Assembly: GCA_021018995.1 (NCBI GenBank)
Contig: CM037598.1
Span: 64,560,671 to 64,624,670 of the forward strand
DNA length: 64,000 bases
Direction: 5' to 3'
Source of the DNA: Chloranthus sessilifolius
Taxonomy: Eukaryota; Streptophyta; Magnoliopsida; Chloranthales; Chloranthaceae
Part shown: positions 51,476 to 64,000 of the stretch, piece by piece
Position numbering within the stretch: position 1 is the stretch's first letter
How the letters are laid out: each line of letters opens with the position of its first letter
Program-made: the position numbers and the translations under genes
Notes under the pieces: generated by a model
Databases searched by the model: none
The model's input: only the letters and a program-made list of their open reading frames with translations
What the model was told of the DNA's origin: nothing

Positions 51476-53464
51476 GGAATGTCACACCCCCAGCCCTTGG
51501 CCTTGTATGGTGGGCGGCTCTTACACTTTGTACGTTCTGATCCACGAATCGGGTAGGCGTGACACATTATCAACTTCGATAAAATTCATTTATTGTGAAA
51601 AATTTTCCATTACCGTTAACCTGAATCAAAACGTTCGAAGGTTTCAAAGAACTAAACTAGCATAATACGACCTTACTTATCATGGAATTATAAGTAAGAA
51701 ACGAAAACTTGGTCAAAAGTTTCAAACCTTAAAGCGGAATAATTTCGGTAAGTCCAATTAAGGAACATTGTACAATATTAAAAAATAAATAAATACTTTT
51801 TAAAACAACTCTTCGATGATAAATTTACATAGTACATAATTGTAATGAAATAAAGGAATTCAAATCAAAGGGGTGTATGCTGGTGGTTTCTGGACAAAAG
51901 AGATCTTAGTCACTTTTTGCTCGTTGTAAATACTTGAATTTCATTCCAACCAACTTTGTTCAACTTCGGCTAGACGATTTCATCCCTCCCTCTGAAATTT
52001 TTGGTCATGAAAGAGCTGTAAGCTGTGAAGCTTAATAAAGCCCAAACATAGGTTTAAATACAGTTTTGATTCAAAATTATACTGTTCATGTATCCATTTT
52101 CTAATTTCACCCAAATATCTTAACCATACATATTCTATAACAATTTCCAAGAGAAACAGTAATATCTCATTTTATACTATCATGCTTCGACAATAATTCT
52201 AGGCAGATAAGGCATTTTAGTTAGCCGTTAATTTAACAATTTGTTGTCTAATATCAAGTCATTAATCTTCATAACCAATCGAACTCTCGCTACTCTTATG
52301 TTGCTAATTCATCACATTTTAAATTTCAGTCTATAATCAAGTTCAGATTCCAATACAATTTCCATATCTATCTAATTTAAGTTCCACTACATGTCCAATC
52401 TATATTAAATTCAATTTCAAACACAAGTTCTATTTACATCATATTTAAGTTCCATTAAAAATTCTACCTATATCAAATTCTATTCCAATACAAACTCCAT
52501 CTATATCAGGTTGAAAACTCAAATATCAACTCATCAATTATAGAGATCAGAATCAAATCTAAGTTTGATCACTTATCAAATTCAATGTCAAATATGAGTT
52601 CAATCAATTATTCAATTCGATTTGTTCTGTCAATTATTCAATACCCTTTTTAGACTCTTATCAGTAGTCAAAGGGTTCGGTTTCAATGTAAGTCAAATTT
52701 TCATGTCAGAAATCGGGACAGAATCAATGTATTCCAAAGAAAATTGGGTAACTTTGAATCCAATGGCTGTAAAATTATGAATAAGGACTTTTTAGAAAGC
52801 TATTGAAGTCTTTCTCAAGAATATATGAATGGTTTGGATCCAAGGTTCTTGACTTGATCAGAATCATCAAATCTCAGTCAAAGGTCTGAGCTGAGATTAA
52901 GTACTGTGCATTGTCAAAAAGTTTTGCACCGCCCTACTAAAAAATCAAAGTAGGCTAATTTATAATTCCATAAAACTCTAAATTTCCCAATTCATTTCTA
53001 TACTCATTAGGGTTCATATCATGATTTTATAGGAATTTTTATGTATCTTTTAACCATAGTTACTAATATCCAAAACCTAGTCAAATTTTTACATACTCAA
53101 GTATCAGTAAATCTACATAGTCTTGCCTTGAGATCCGTACAGGCTAAACTAAGTGAAATATTTTTATAAAATTTTACAGAGACCTCAAGAACTTCATTGT
53201 TCATACCTTATAATTATTTCATAATTTTTCCTGGACCTATGACCTAGTGACCCAACTTTGGTCATTGTTCCAACCTTTAGCTTCAGGCAGATTTGCACCA
53301 TCTCACCACAAGATTTGTGTAAATCAAACAATAATAAATTTGTCGCTAAAATTTTACAGAAACATGTAGAACTGATGTGGGCATGTCTCTGATCTATTTC
53401 AAAAAATTTACCTGCCTAGACATACGTCAAATAGAGACCTATTTCGGGCCTAAATTCTATTACA

Positions 53465-53517
<53 letters not shown>

Positions 53518-55640
53518 TAACAGTGAGCTAATATATATAATAACTATCAACTAAATCACACACCATCCGATTTGATCACCATGCATGCCAAACTTTTCAT
53601 CAAATACATATCAAATACTAGTCTTATCATCATACAAACATGATTTCAATCATCAAACTCAAATCAAATCAATACAAGAAAATACAGTAAAATTTCAAGT
53701 CAAAACTATAAAATAAACCAAGTTAGGACTTTACATTGGCTAGTGGTGGTGTGACATCCCCGATTTTTCCCCACATGGAACTTTGGGAAAGACCAAGTCG
53801 TTAGGTGACAATCCAAATTTCCCCTACATGTAATTCTAGGAAAATCGGATCGTCCAATGCTTTTTGATACATATCCAATGTGACGGCCAGCTCTCCCCAC
53901 GCAGAATTTAGGGAAAGCCGGATCATCAGGTGCTTAGAACATCCACTCATATTTAGATAGCAGATATCAAATGACACTAATGAGATCCCATTTCTATGCA
54001 AAACGTAACTAAAATCATAATAACCACCGAAGATGGCCGACCATCATCCAAACAGTGGTAGATACAAAACTATACAATTTCTAATTCAAGTATTCTAATT
54101 ACAATCACTAGTATGTACCAAGTCAAAGTCTATTTCAAGATCGGTTAAGGGAAATATTCTTCAGGCGGAAGTTCCTCTTTTGCCTCCGGTACATAGTCAG
54201 GATCCTCCTCTAGCCCAAGATCCTAATCAAGATCTAAACCTGTGAAATAAATGTCGGGATGAGCTAACAGTCTAAGTTCAGTAGAGAAAGATCAATGTCA
54301 ATTCACATTTTATCATAACGAAACATAGAATCAATGACTAAGATTCAAAAGAATTTTAAGATAAAAATCGAAATTTGAATTTCTCAATTTCAAAACTTAT
54401 ATTCAGAGTTCAAATTGACATCTAAAGGTTATAAATTCAAATTTTCGGATTCAAAGTTTGATGATTTTCCTTTGCTTATTCATTTCATTTTTCACATGTA
54501 TTCTCTTACTTCTTACTTCATGCATGCCTTAAATCATAACTTAGGAAACTCCAACGCGAATATAGCATTGTTAAGCCGGATTACCAATGGGCATCACCCT
54601 AACTATCGTTGTTCAATGAATATTTACAAAGTGTACGGTATGACCTACCGTACCAGTCCAGAGTGTATGGTATGAACCGTCGTACCAGTCCAGAGTGTAA
54701 GGGATTCGTTCACATAACCTTAAATCATCATGCAATACTAATACATAGTACTTGAGTCAAAGTTCTAACACATAGCTAAATTCAAGGTTCGAAGGTTCCA
54801 TATTCACAGTTCAAAGTTCAATGTTCCATATACAAAGTTCAGAGTTCCAAGTTCCATATTCAAAGATTCAAAGGTTCCATAATCAATGTTCAAATTCAAA
54901 GGTTCATAATTTAAGATTCATCGTTTCAAATTTGTATTCAAAGATCACATTCGAAGTTCAATTTCGATGAAATATGCAAAGTTCCTATTAGGAGTTCATA
55001 TTCCAATTCACATTCAAAGTTCATCTTCAGAGTTTACATTCGATCACATCATGGAGTCTATGAATCAAAATTGAAAACAAAATTGTGCAGTGAGTTTTCC
55101 CTACCTTAATTTTGAAATCGAGCGAAGCAATGCAAAGATCTTACTGATGATCTCCCGCTCTCTATCTTAACCACATTAAGTTCATTAGTACGTATCAATG
55201 ATGGAGAAATCGAATGGTTCAAAGCATTCTCGAGCTTCTCCAAAGAAAGAACTGAGATAGCCAGAAAATAGAGCAATTTGCTTGAGCAATTTCCAAATTT
55301 GCTTAAGCAAATTTACCAGATTCCATGTGGCACACTCAAATTCACTTGAGCGAGTTTGACCAGAAAGATTTTGGCCTGATTTCTGAGAAAAATTCGCTTT
55401 CTAAAGGTGATTTGCTCGAGCGATTTCCAACTCACTCGAGCGGTTCTGTGCGATTCTGCAACTTTTTGTGTTTCTTCTTCCCCAAATATGACTTCCCAAT
55501 TTCAAATAAAATCATTCAAAACCCACAAATTTATCATATCTAAAGTTTGAAAACCAAATTCGTACGATAATGCTACAATGCTCACCTTTTTAGGTCGCAC
55601 ACGCGGGGCTTGCGATGTTCATTATCAAAAGGGGGTTTCG
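51476..55640. mobile_element. LTR-type repeat DNA (TGTCACACCCC and TGTGACATCCCC starts)
   Basis: TGTCACACCCCCAGCCC at 51479 and TGTGACATCCCCGATTT at 53750 look like LTR starts of chromovirus-type Ty3 elements. The stretch has no coding region. It contains an (AT)n run at 53469-53514 and a zone of AAGTTC/TTCCA short repeats. Pairing of LTRs was not possible by eye. Confidence 0.4.
54760..55045. repeat. Degenerate AAGTTCA / GGTTCCATA repeats
   Basis: Short units such as CAAAGTTC, AGGTTCCATA and AGTTCCATATTC recur with drift for nearly 300 bp. A similar but weaker zone lies at 52320-52560. Confidence 0.75.
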
Positions 55641-55746
55641 GTGATATGCATGCGGAGTCTCACGGTGATCGACATCAAAACAAAGCGCCATACTAACGAG
55701 CAATGATCTTCACCATTTCGAGTTGCGCATGCTTGATCGATTTAGA

Positions 55747-57128
55747 ATGTAACCCTTGCAAGTGCACAAGATCTATTGCAGTATGGCAAGAACAGGGGTG
55801 TCGAACCCACAGGGAAACGTGAATTTTTAATTAATTCTTTTAGAGATTTTAAAAACGTCCCTAAGGAAGTACCAAAGGGCAGATTCAATTTTACCAAAAA
55901 CTTAACGCACTTTTCCTAAATGCAGAAAAATAAATTAATCTAAACAATTAATTACTGATAAATCTACGAACAATATTAAAATGAGATCAAGGAATATGCT
56001 ACCCCAGATTCGTACCCCTTTTCTATCATTAAAACCCACAGTTTCATTAAATCATCATTCACACCATCATTCATCTAGAAAAATGACTTGAAATAAAATA
56101 TGATCATCAATCCGGCATACCCTATCTAAAAACAATGACTCACTAACATTGCGGTATGAGTCATGTAAAAAGCATAAGCGTATCTCATGATATTTAGATC
56201 ACGACAATCGACATAATCGCTTCTCTGACCTAGATCGACTGCGGGTCGAGATCTAGCGATTACGACCGTTGATACGCAATCAACGGTCATAACAAAGCAT
56301 TCAAAATATTTTCAATCACACAAACTTTGAGCAAAAGCGATTCCATGATAACAATAATAGTACGGTATTAATCATAAACATGGGTACTTATCCGGGGATC
56401 GCATCTTCCCGATCTCGATTTTAGCTCATCTTTGGTGTTTGATCTCCTTTTCTTTCAAAGTCATTCCTCTTTTATTTCTTCCAAAAGATATTTGCAATTG
56501 TTTTCCTAAATACAATCTATGAATTTCTCGGAGAAAATAATGCAAATCCTAGGTACAATCTACCACTGAATAAACCCTAGAAGAAGGAGAAGAAGACTTG
56601 AAAAGATGAAGAAAATATTCCCCAAAGTGAAGAGCCCTAAAAACTAAAAAAGAAAGAATGAATAATATTCTAATTGCAAAAAATAATAATCCTCTAAGAA
56701 ACTCGTGGCTTCCCTTTTATAATAGCCTAACCTAATACCTCTCTCGATTGACATCTAAGAGTAATTTTCGTGAATTCCCGCCTAGCTTTGCATCAGATAC
56801 TGCCTCGGTATTTTGCTCATAATTTTCTGTACCGAACTCGGATTGAGGTGATTCTTGAAGCGTTGGAAAGCTGACGACGAGCTTTACAACTTTTATGTTT
56901 TAGCAATTTCCTGAATCTGACGTCTTGAAGGTCCAAATTGAGCTGCAAGTCGCACTAAGTTCTCAATGACCCAAAATAGCAGTGTTTTGACATTATTTTC
57001 GGGATTCTTGGGCTGTTTTAGAAACTTGGGTATTTACGAAACACTTCAATTCTAGCACATCTCAACGGATAGCCTTCATCGGACGGCTAAATATAGGTAT
57101 TTAGGGGTGAAATATCATCATATTTCAC
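55747..57128 (-). mobile_element. 3' LTR of the Athila-like Ty3 fossil (probable)
   Basis: In the minus sense the segment starts TGATGAGTAGTG, directly after the purine tract GGTTTGGGGGTG, and ends GGGTTACA. Its length of about 1.4 kb is usual for Athila LTRs. The partner LTR is outside the window, so the age cannot be estimated. Confidence 0.6.
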
Positions 57129-59250
57129 TACTCATCACACCCCCAAACCTACACTTTGCTAGTCCTCGAGCAAAGAGAATGATAGAAATATAAAGCAAAT
57201 CAAACTAACATCCTAAAATTTAAATGCCACTTCAGAGGGAACACGATTGCACTTAGCATGTGCAACAAGCCTTTAAACCCCTAGGTGATCCCTAGTGGAG
57301 GAGTTGTGTCTCCCGAGGGTTTGCGGTGAAGTTACCACAAACTTCCAAAAATTTCAAACCATCGGTAAAATTGAGTTTTCAAAATCTGATTTTATAACAT
57401 ATATTTAACTTCAAAGCTCAAAATCAATAATCAATTCAACATGCAAATTCTCAATTTTAAATAACAATGTTACTAATCATACCAATATCCATTCAAATTA
57501 GTCTAATGCTCCAAATCGTTAGATAACTCATCCATTCATGCTTAAGCGTGTAGTGTGTGCATACCAAAACCAAGATTCATCCATCTCGAGAACTAGTCCA
57601 AGCGGGAAATCATCGGATCATTGTCTTGACTCAATCCTCACTTTAGGTATACTCTCAAAATAAAATCACTCGATGATGGGTAAGTTTTCGCACACATGTG
57701 AGAGATCAATACAAAGCAAATAAAAAGGTCTCACATGATAAATGAAACACGATGCAATCAATGAACAAAAATAAATCTCATAAGAACAGATACTTGTATA
57801 TCCTAAGCAAGTCATATCAAGTGTCATAAGTATTATATACTGACTCTCCACAAGATCAGCTTACCAATGCAAGATCGGATCATGAAGGTCTTTTGTAGGG
57901 TTGTAATGGGGCTCGGTAAGGAGTAAGAAAGAATTGTGATTCAAAATTTCTGAGAAATTGGAAAAGGAACTAACTTCTGATTTTTTTTTTTTTTTTTTTT
58001 TTTTATTTCTCTTCTTTTCTTTTTTTTTTTCTTTTCTAATTTCTCACCATTTTTTTTTTTCAATATTTTCTTTTCTCATTCTTTCTTCTCTTTTGAATTT
58101 CCTTTTCTTGAAGCACCTCATTTTCATTCCTTTTTTTTTTTTTTTTTTTTTTTTTTCTCTCCTTTTTTCTTTTATATTTGCCATACACTCTCGATAAACA
58201 CCATAACTCATTATCTCTCCACTTACTCTCTTTTGCTCATTTTCATCCCTCGTTCTAATTTCTCGAAATAAGAAGGGTAAAGCTAAATTTTGAAATTGTG
58301 AAGGGTTAAAGTTAACGTGGCTTATCAAAGAATGTATAAGGTAGAATTTTTCTATAGGCTCAAAGGGTACTAGAAGGATAAATTTATATGAGGTGGGGCA
58401 TTTTAAGCACAAAGAGCCAAAGATGGCCTTCAATCATTTCCTTAAAAGATGGTAACCTTGCCTATTTGTCTTGAGTAGATATACTGATGCGTTCTAACAC
58501 AATAATATGAATTTGATATCATGCAAAGTCACAAGCCAAAATAAAATGTATGAGATTATGCAAAATAATTACGTATTCAAAGAAAACTCCAGGTTTATAT
58601 ATTCACTCATCAATGACGGAAATTAGCTCTAAAGCTTCGGGTTTAGTCTCCACTAAGAACCTAAGATTCAACGTTCAAAATAGTTCATCGATTTCTAAGT
58701 CTTAGCTTGGTATAAGTGCAAAAATTCTAAGCATGAATTTCAGTCATCCACAAATTATCACATTAAGCTTCATCATCCTAGATACAAGTATTCAAAATAT
58801 GACATCAATATTCTCAAAATTAAATTCACATGCATCATCAACTAAAGTTTGAAAACTATTGCAAAGTAAATCATGTATGATGGTTTCAAAAATTTTTTTT
58901 TTTTTTTTTCAAAGAAAATCAAAAATAAGTGATGAAAGATAGATAATCATACATACCCCAAACCTAAAATGACAATGTCCTCATTGTTTGAAATAAGTAG
59001 GTACCCCCAAACACATTGAAAAGTACCTCAACACAAAGATCGGTCGAGAATATGGGCATCAAATTAGAACATGACCAAAAATAGATTGAAGGTAATGTGG
59101 CTACACTAATTTGGAAATTAAAATAACCTAAACTAAACTAAAACTAATATTCTAGAACTAAACATACGAGAAATAAATCCTAAATCCTAAACTAAACACG
59201 TGTCCAACTCCTAAATAAAACACCTTTGGGTTGCCTCCCGAGAAGCCGAG
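57129..59250 (-). mobile_element. Spacer of the Athila-like fossil
   Basis: This is non-coding DNA between pol and the 3' LTR. It begins (plus sense) CACACCCCCAAACCTACACT, a hallmark phrase next to Athila-type LTRs, and includes long T tracts at 57981-58004 and 58130-58156. Confidence 0.6.
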
Positions 59251-62200
59251 TTTAAGTGTCGACATCGACCTCTTCATTGATCAAGAATCTGGATCACTAA
59301 GGTGCATCGCCTCAATCTTAAAAGCGGGTCATCGGCTCAAACATTGGTTTGAGTCTTTGCCCATTCACTTTGAAAACTCGATTGTCACGAAGGCTTTGAA
59401 TTTCAATTGCAAGTGCTCACTAATGGAAACAACTGAAGCAGGGCCTTCCATCTAGATTTCAATTTCCGAGGATGAAGCTTAAGTCGAATTGAATAACCAA
59501 ACTTTTTGGCCAACATGAAACTCCTTAGAAATTAATTGATCGTGCAACTTTTGTACCTTTCCTTGTACATCTTTGAATTTTCATACGCGTAGCGTAACTC
59601 TTCTAATTCACTCAAGCTGTAACCTTCGATTCGACCTGCTGCTTGCATATCGAAATTAAATCGTTTGATCGCCCGAGAATGCCTTATGCTCCAATTCGGA
59701 CGGAAGATGACATGCCTTCCGTAGACAATTACGAAGGGAGACATTCGATCGGTGTCTTGAATGCGATCGATAGGCCCACAAAGCATCGGATAGCGGTTTG
59801 ACCAATCTCTTCTATCCGGCAGTCTTTTCTAGAATTCGCGATTTCCGGTTAGACACTTCCACGACCACTAGTGCATGGATGGTACGGCGTAGCGACTTTG
59901 TGAGTGACGTCGTACTTCTTCATTAAAGTGGCAAAATGGCTATTGCAAAAATGCGAACCGCCATCACTGATGATTGCTCTTGGGATCCCGAATCGGCTAA
60001 ACACATGTTCTCTCAGAAATTTGACCACAACCTTGTGATCATTTGATCGGGTTGCACTTCAATCCATTTGGAGACATAGTCATGACCACGAATATATGAA
60101 TACCCAAAGGATGGTGGAAAAGGACCCATAAAGTCAATCCCCCAAACATCGAAAATTTCAACAATCAGAATTGGATTAAGGGGCATCATATTTCGTCGTG
60201 AAATATTGCCAAATTGACAGTTGGCATTCCTTGGTATTGAAGCGTCACGAAGATTGAGGGCGATGAATCCGCTTTGAAGGATTTTACATGCGGTCTTCAT
60301 CCTCAAAATGGCCTCCACAGGCCCTGACATGGCAAAAATTTAGGGCGCTTAGTTGCTCGTCTTGCACGCATCTCTAATGATCGATCCGGCGAATTTAAAC
60401 AAATATGGTTCATCCGAAATAGTATTTTATTTGGGAGAAAAGAGATTCTTATCATTCTTACCCCACTCGATTGGGAATTACGCGATGACGGATAATTCAC
60501 GATGTTAGCAAACCACGGAACTTTTGCACTACATCAATTGCCATCAAATGTTCATCCGAATGTGTCACGGATGGTCTCGGTATAGATGATTCTTGATGAA
60601 TTCTGAGCAGGATGATCACCACAACGTTCTCAACCCCTTTTATCTTTAATCTCAAAGTTGAATTCACGAGAAGCGGGATCCAACGGATCGACCTTGGTTT
60701 AGCATCCTTCTTTGCTAAAGATATTTCAAGCGAGTGGTGCGAAAGACCACTATTTTCGATCAAGCAAATAGGAGCGAATTTGTCGAGCATACACGACTAA
60801 TAATTCCTTCTCGGTGGTGGTGTAATTCGATTGGGCATCAATTAATGTCTTGCTAGCATAATAAATTACGTGAGGTAATTTATTCACCCTTTGCCCTAAA
60901 GGCACTCGATCGCATAATCAGATGCATCACACATGAGTTCGAATGGTAAAGAATAATCCGGTGGTTGGATTATTGGTGCATTTGATAAGAGTTCACGCAA
61001 TTTTAGGAATGCCTTTATGCAATCCTCATCAAAATCAAAAGGAACATCTTTGCCAAGCAAAGTGCACAATGGTTTAGCCACCTTGCTAAAATCCTTAATG
61101 AATCTTCTATAAAATCCAGCATGCCCCAAAAATGATCGAATTTGTCGAACACTTTTAGGAGGTGGTAAATTTGCAATTAAGTCGACCTTCGCCTTATCAA
61201 CTTCAATTCCTTTCGTTGAAACAATATGCCCAACACAATTCCTTGTTGAACCATAAAATGGCTCTTTTCCCGGTGAGAACAAGTTTGGAATCTACACAGC
61301 GTTGCAACACTGAAGATGATTCAAACAAGAATTAAATGTTTTTCAAAAAGAGAAGTCGTCCATGAAGACTTGATGAATTTGTCGATCATGTCGAGAATAT
61401 GGCCAACATACATCGTTGAAGCGTGGCGAGCATTACATAAGCCGAATGGCATCGCCGATATGCAAGCGTACCATATGGACACGTGAATGTTGTCTTCTCT
61501 TGATCGGTGGAAAAAGCGGGCACTTGATTGTATCGAATAACCATCAAGAAAGCAATAAAACTCTTGCCCATTCTTCTCAAATTTGATCAATGAGCGGAAG
61601 GAAAATGATCTTTTCTCGTGGTACATGTTCAATTTTCGATAATCAATGCACACCGCCATCCGATAGTTTCACAGTGGGCACCAATTCTCCTCTCGTAGTT
61701 TCTTTCCTGTAATTCCGGACTTTTTGACGATTTATCTTTGGACTAACCCATTCACTACTCGAGATCGGATAGATGATTCCGGCATCGAGGAGTTTAATGA
61801 TTTCCTTTAAAAGCGACTTCTTGCATGTTGTTAGGATTAAATCGCCTCTGTGGTTCCTCGATGGTTTACTCTCATCCTCCGGATGTATTTTATGCATACA
61901 TCTTGATGGGTCAATCCCTTGAGATCATTAAGGTCCATCCGATGGCCTCCTTGTGCTCTTCGGCACCTTCAACAAATCATTCTCTTGTTCTTAGATAATG
62001 TGGATGAAATTATCTTTGGAAGTGTTTCTCGAGGTCCGAAAAGCATATTTGAGGGACTTAGGCAATTGTTTCAATTCCACAGTTGGTGGTTGCTCAATTG
62101 ATGGAGTCGACATCCTTTACCTCGATGGTAGTGGTTCTACCTTAGTCACAACTTCACATAAGTTATCATCTTGACATGATGAATTTGACTTTTCTCTTAT

Positions 62201-64000
62201 TTGCTTCCTTTCAAGCCCTTTGTCCTCATAGATGGCTAACAAAGCGGTTTCAAATTCCTCTTTGGTGAGCATTGATGGTAATGCTTCATCCACCACTTCG
62301 TCCATCGATCGATGTAAAACATTCGACCTCATCCTCATTAGGAAATGGTTCATCGCATGGAATATGTTAAGCGACTTTCATGTTTCCAAAAGCGTCCATG
62401 ACTCTGTCGACAATTAATGCAAGCGTTGGCGGTGGCGAGAAGCGGGACGTCCAAGAATAATGGGACTTGATTGATTGATTTGCGGTGGTTCCATGTCTAA
62501 GACAACGAAGTCCTTGGAAAGACAAACTTGTCTATTCAACCAAAACATCCTCGATAACACCCTCGGTCTTCTTTACGATCTATCGCGGTTGGAGTGTGAC
62601 CGTCATTGGGTTTCAATTCACCCAATCCGAGTTTCTGTACATTGAGTAGGGGATCAGATTGACACTGGCTCTCAAATCCAATAGCGCCTTTCCAATTGGT
62701 TGCCCACCAATGACACATGGAGCAGTTGGGACTCGAGGTCTTCGGTTTACATGGGGTTTCCAATCGCAATATCGAAGACTTGATTTGTTAGGAACACTTT
62801 CTTTGAAAGCGTGAGTACGTGCCTTTCTCTTAGAGTGCACAAATCTTTGAAAAACTTGGCGTACTCGGGACTTGTTTGATTGTTTCAAGTAATGGAAGAT
62901 TTATCTTTACTTGCTTGAATGTTTGAAATTTCTTCCATTTTGTGGTCCCTTTCCCATTCTAGATGGAGGAGTTAGGCATTGAGGGAATGGTGCCTTTGGG
63001 ACATAAGGTGCGATTCCATTTCGATTCTTTTCACGTCCTTGTTGGACGGTTGAAGAAACTCTTCCTCTATTACTTTTCTTTTCCTTTCTCTCTTGCTCTT
63101 GCACTTTTCTTATCTCTGGCTCTTTGTCTCTTTCTTTCTCTTTTCCTTTTCCTTTCTCCTTTCTTTTCTGATTCTTTTCCTCTATTGCTTCTCTTTCTTC
63201 CATCGGCTTCTCTGAGCATTTCCACTTGATTATGAACCTCTAGTCCACTTCTCGGCCTGTAATGTGACTTTCAGCTGTTGACTATTCGATGGTCTGCTTG
63301 AGATGGTGCTTGGCCTCGAGGATTATTGATGGGTTGGTGAGCCTACCTTCCTCGGGACTCGGTTGATTGGCCAATTGGTGACTTGGTCCGTATCATCTGC
63401 TGAAAAGATTGCATGCTTAGCATAAGCTTTTCTTCGGATCGAAATCTTTCAATCTTGGCATGAGATTGATTAAGATTACGATTGAAATTACGATTTTTTT
63501 GATAGTCGAATTTGGATGATAATCTGAACGATACATTGAAATTAGAATTACATGTTGGAAATTAAATTCTGCTGGAAAGTCTGTTGTGGACGAATATTGT
63601 GTTGATAATATGGTGAAAAAGTGTGTAGTCCACCCAGTGTGTTGGCTCTATGTTCTTTGGTTTACGGCGGTTTAGTTCGATTCACCCCATCCTAAGTTGG
63701 GGTGATTTTCCATTCCGGATTGTAGGTATTGGGTACATGTTTCTACCTGTTGATAAGATTGAGTCACATTTACGCTCTTGAGGATTAGGTTCATCGAGGG
63801 AAGAATGACAAGGTAGTAGGGCACTCATTAGCCATATGACACAGGTGGTCTAAATTGAACACCTGCTTGTGGGGTGAGGAGCTTTAGCTTGCTTGGTAGC
63901 GACTAACAACATGTTCATCTGTTTGAATGACATGTCAAACTTTGTTGAGAGATGTGAGGCATTATTGTTGACATCGTACAATCCGTCTTTTGTCAACACA
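59250..64000 (-). mobile_element. Athila-like Ty3 retrotransposon fossil, gag-pol part, runs off the window
   Basis: On the minus strand the usual Ty3 order is recognisable from right to left: gag end with a Lys/Glu-rich linker (62900-64000), protease region (62530-62890, with KALLDLRASVNLIPYS), reverse transcriptase (61300-61900, with LLDAGIIYPISSSEWVSP), RNase H (about 60700-61280) and integrase (59500-60500). The RT wording is that of the Athila clade. The element is clearly broken, with more than ten breaks, and seems unable to move on its own. Its 5' LTR lies beyond the right edge. Confidence 0.85.

Noticed and set aside
57958-58433. Phe-rich and Lys-rich frames on opposite strands
   Set aside because: Produced by T tracts in the retroelement spacer.

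Overview
The window is nuclear DNA of a flowering plant. It is AT-rich, it carries a plant-specific gene split by canonical spliceosomal introns, and most of it is plant transposons: hAT elements, L1 and RTE LINEs, Ty3 and Copia LTR elements and MITEs. A fragment of plastid ycf2 is also present. The species cannot be fixed from the sequence. Introns of 12 and 18 kb full of LINEs and hATs would suit a repeat-rich woody lineage, but that is a guess.

One host gene dominates: a HUA2-like pre-mRNA processing factor on the minus strand. I rebuilt it by hand as 11 coding exons from the ATG at 47196 to the stop at 8193, spanning 39.0 kb for a 1,457-residue protein. Phases agree at every junction. The protein has an N-terminal PWWP domain, a long disordered middle with a basic nuclear-localisation-like stretch, a CID/RPR domain, a polyproline tract and a short WRPR C-terminus. 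Intron 2 (18.2 kb, inside the PWWP domain) and intron 4 (12.3 kb, just before the middle of the CID) account for most of the length. Intron 6 uses a GC donor, and intron 7 is 87 nt, frame-neutral and stop-free.

Layout: 1-8.1 kb holds a Ty3 fossil, a 3.5-kb hAT with a decayed transposase, a LINE scrap, a tRNA-like SINE head and a palindromic MITE. 8.2-11.1 kb holds HUA2 exons 11-5. Intron 4 (11.1-23.5 kb) contains an hAT relative, MITEs, the plastid fragment and a 5.5-kb hAT nested in a 0.37-kb hAT MITE. 23.5-26.3 kb holds exons 4 and 3. Intron 2 (26.3-44.5 kb) contains at least five L1 pieces, an RTE LINE, a 1.2-kb hAT with perfect target duplications, a short non-autonomous LTR retrotransposon and a Tourist-like MITE. 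Exons 2 and 1 (44.5-47.2 kb) flank an intron carrying an 810-bp deletion derivative of the hAT at the window start. From 47.8 kb to the end lies a MITE followed by LTR-type repeats and an Athila-like Ty3 fossil that runs off the right edge.

I found no sign of a new multi-gene system. The most informative features are the HUA2 gene structure, the hAT families whose target duplications and nesting order can be read directly, the repeat block inside one hAT, and the plastid insert. All boundaries and matches were read by eye; no alignment or database search was run.
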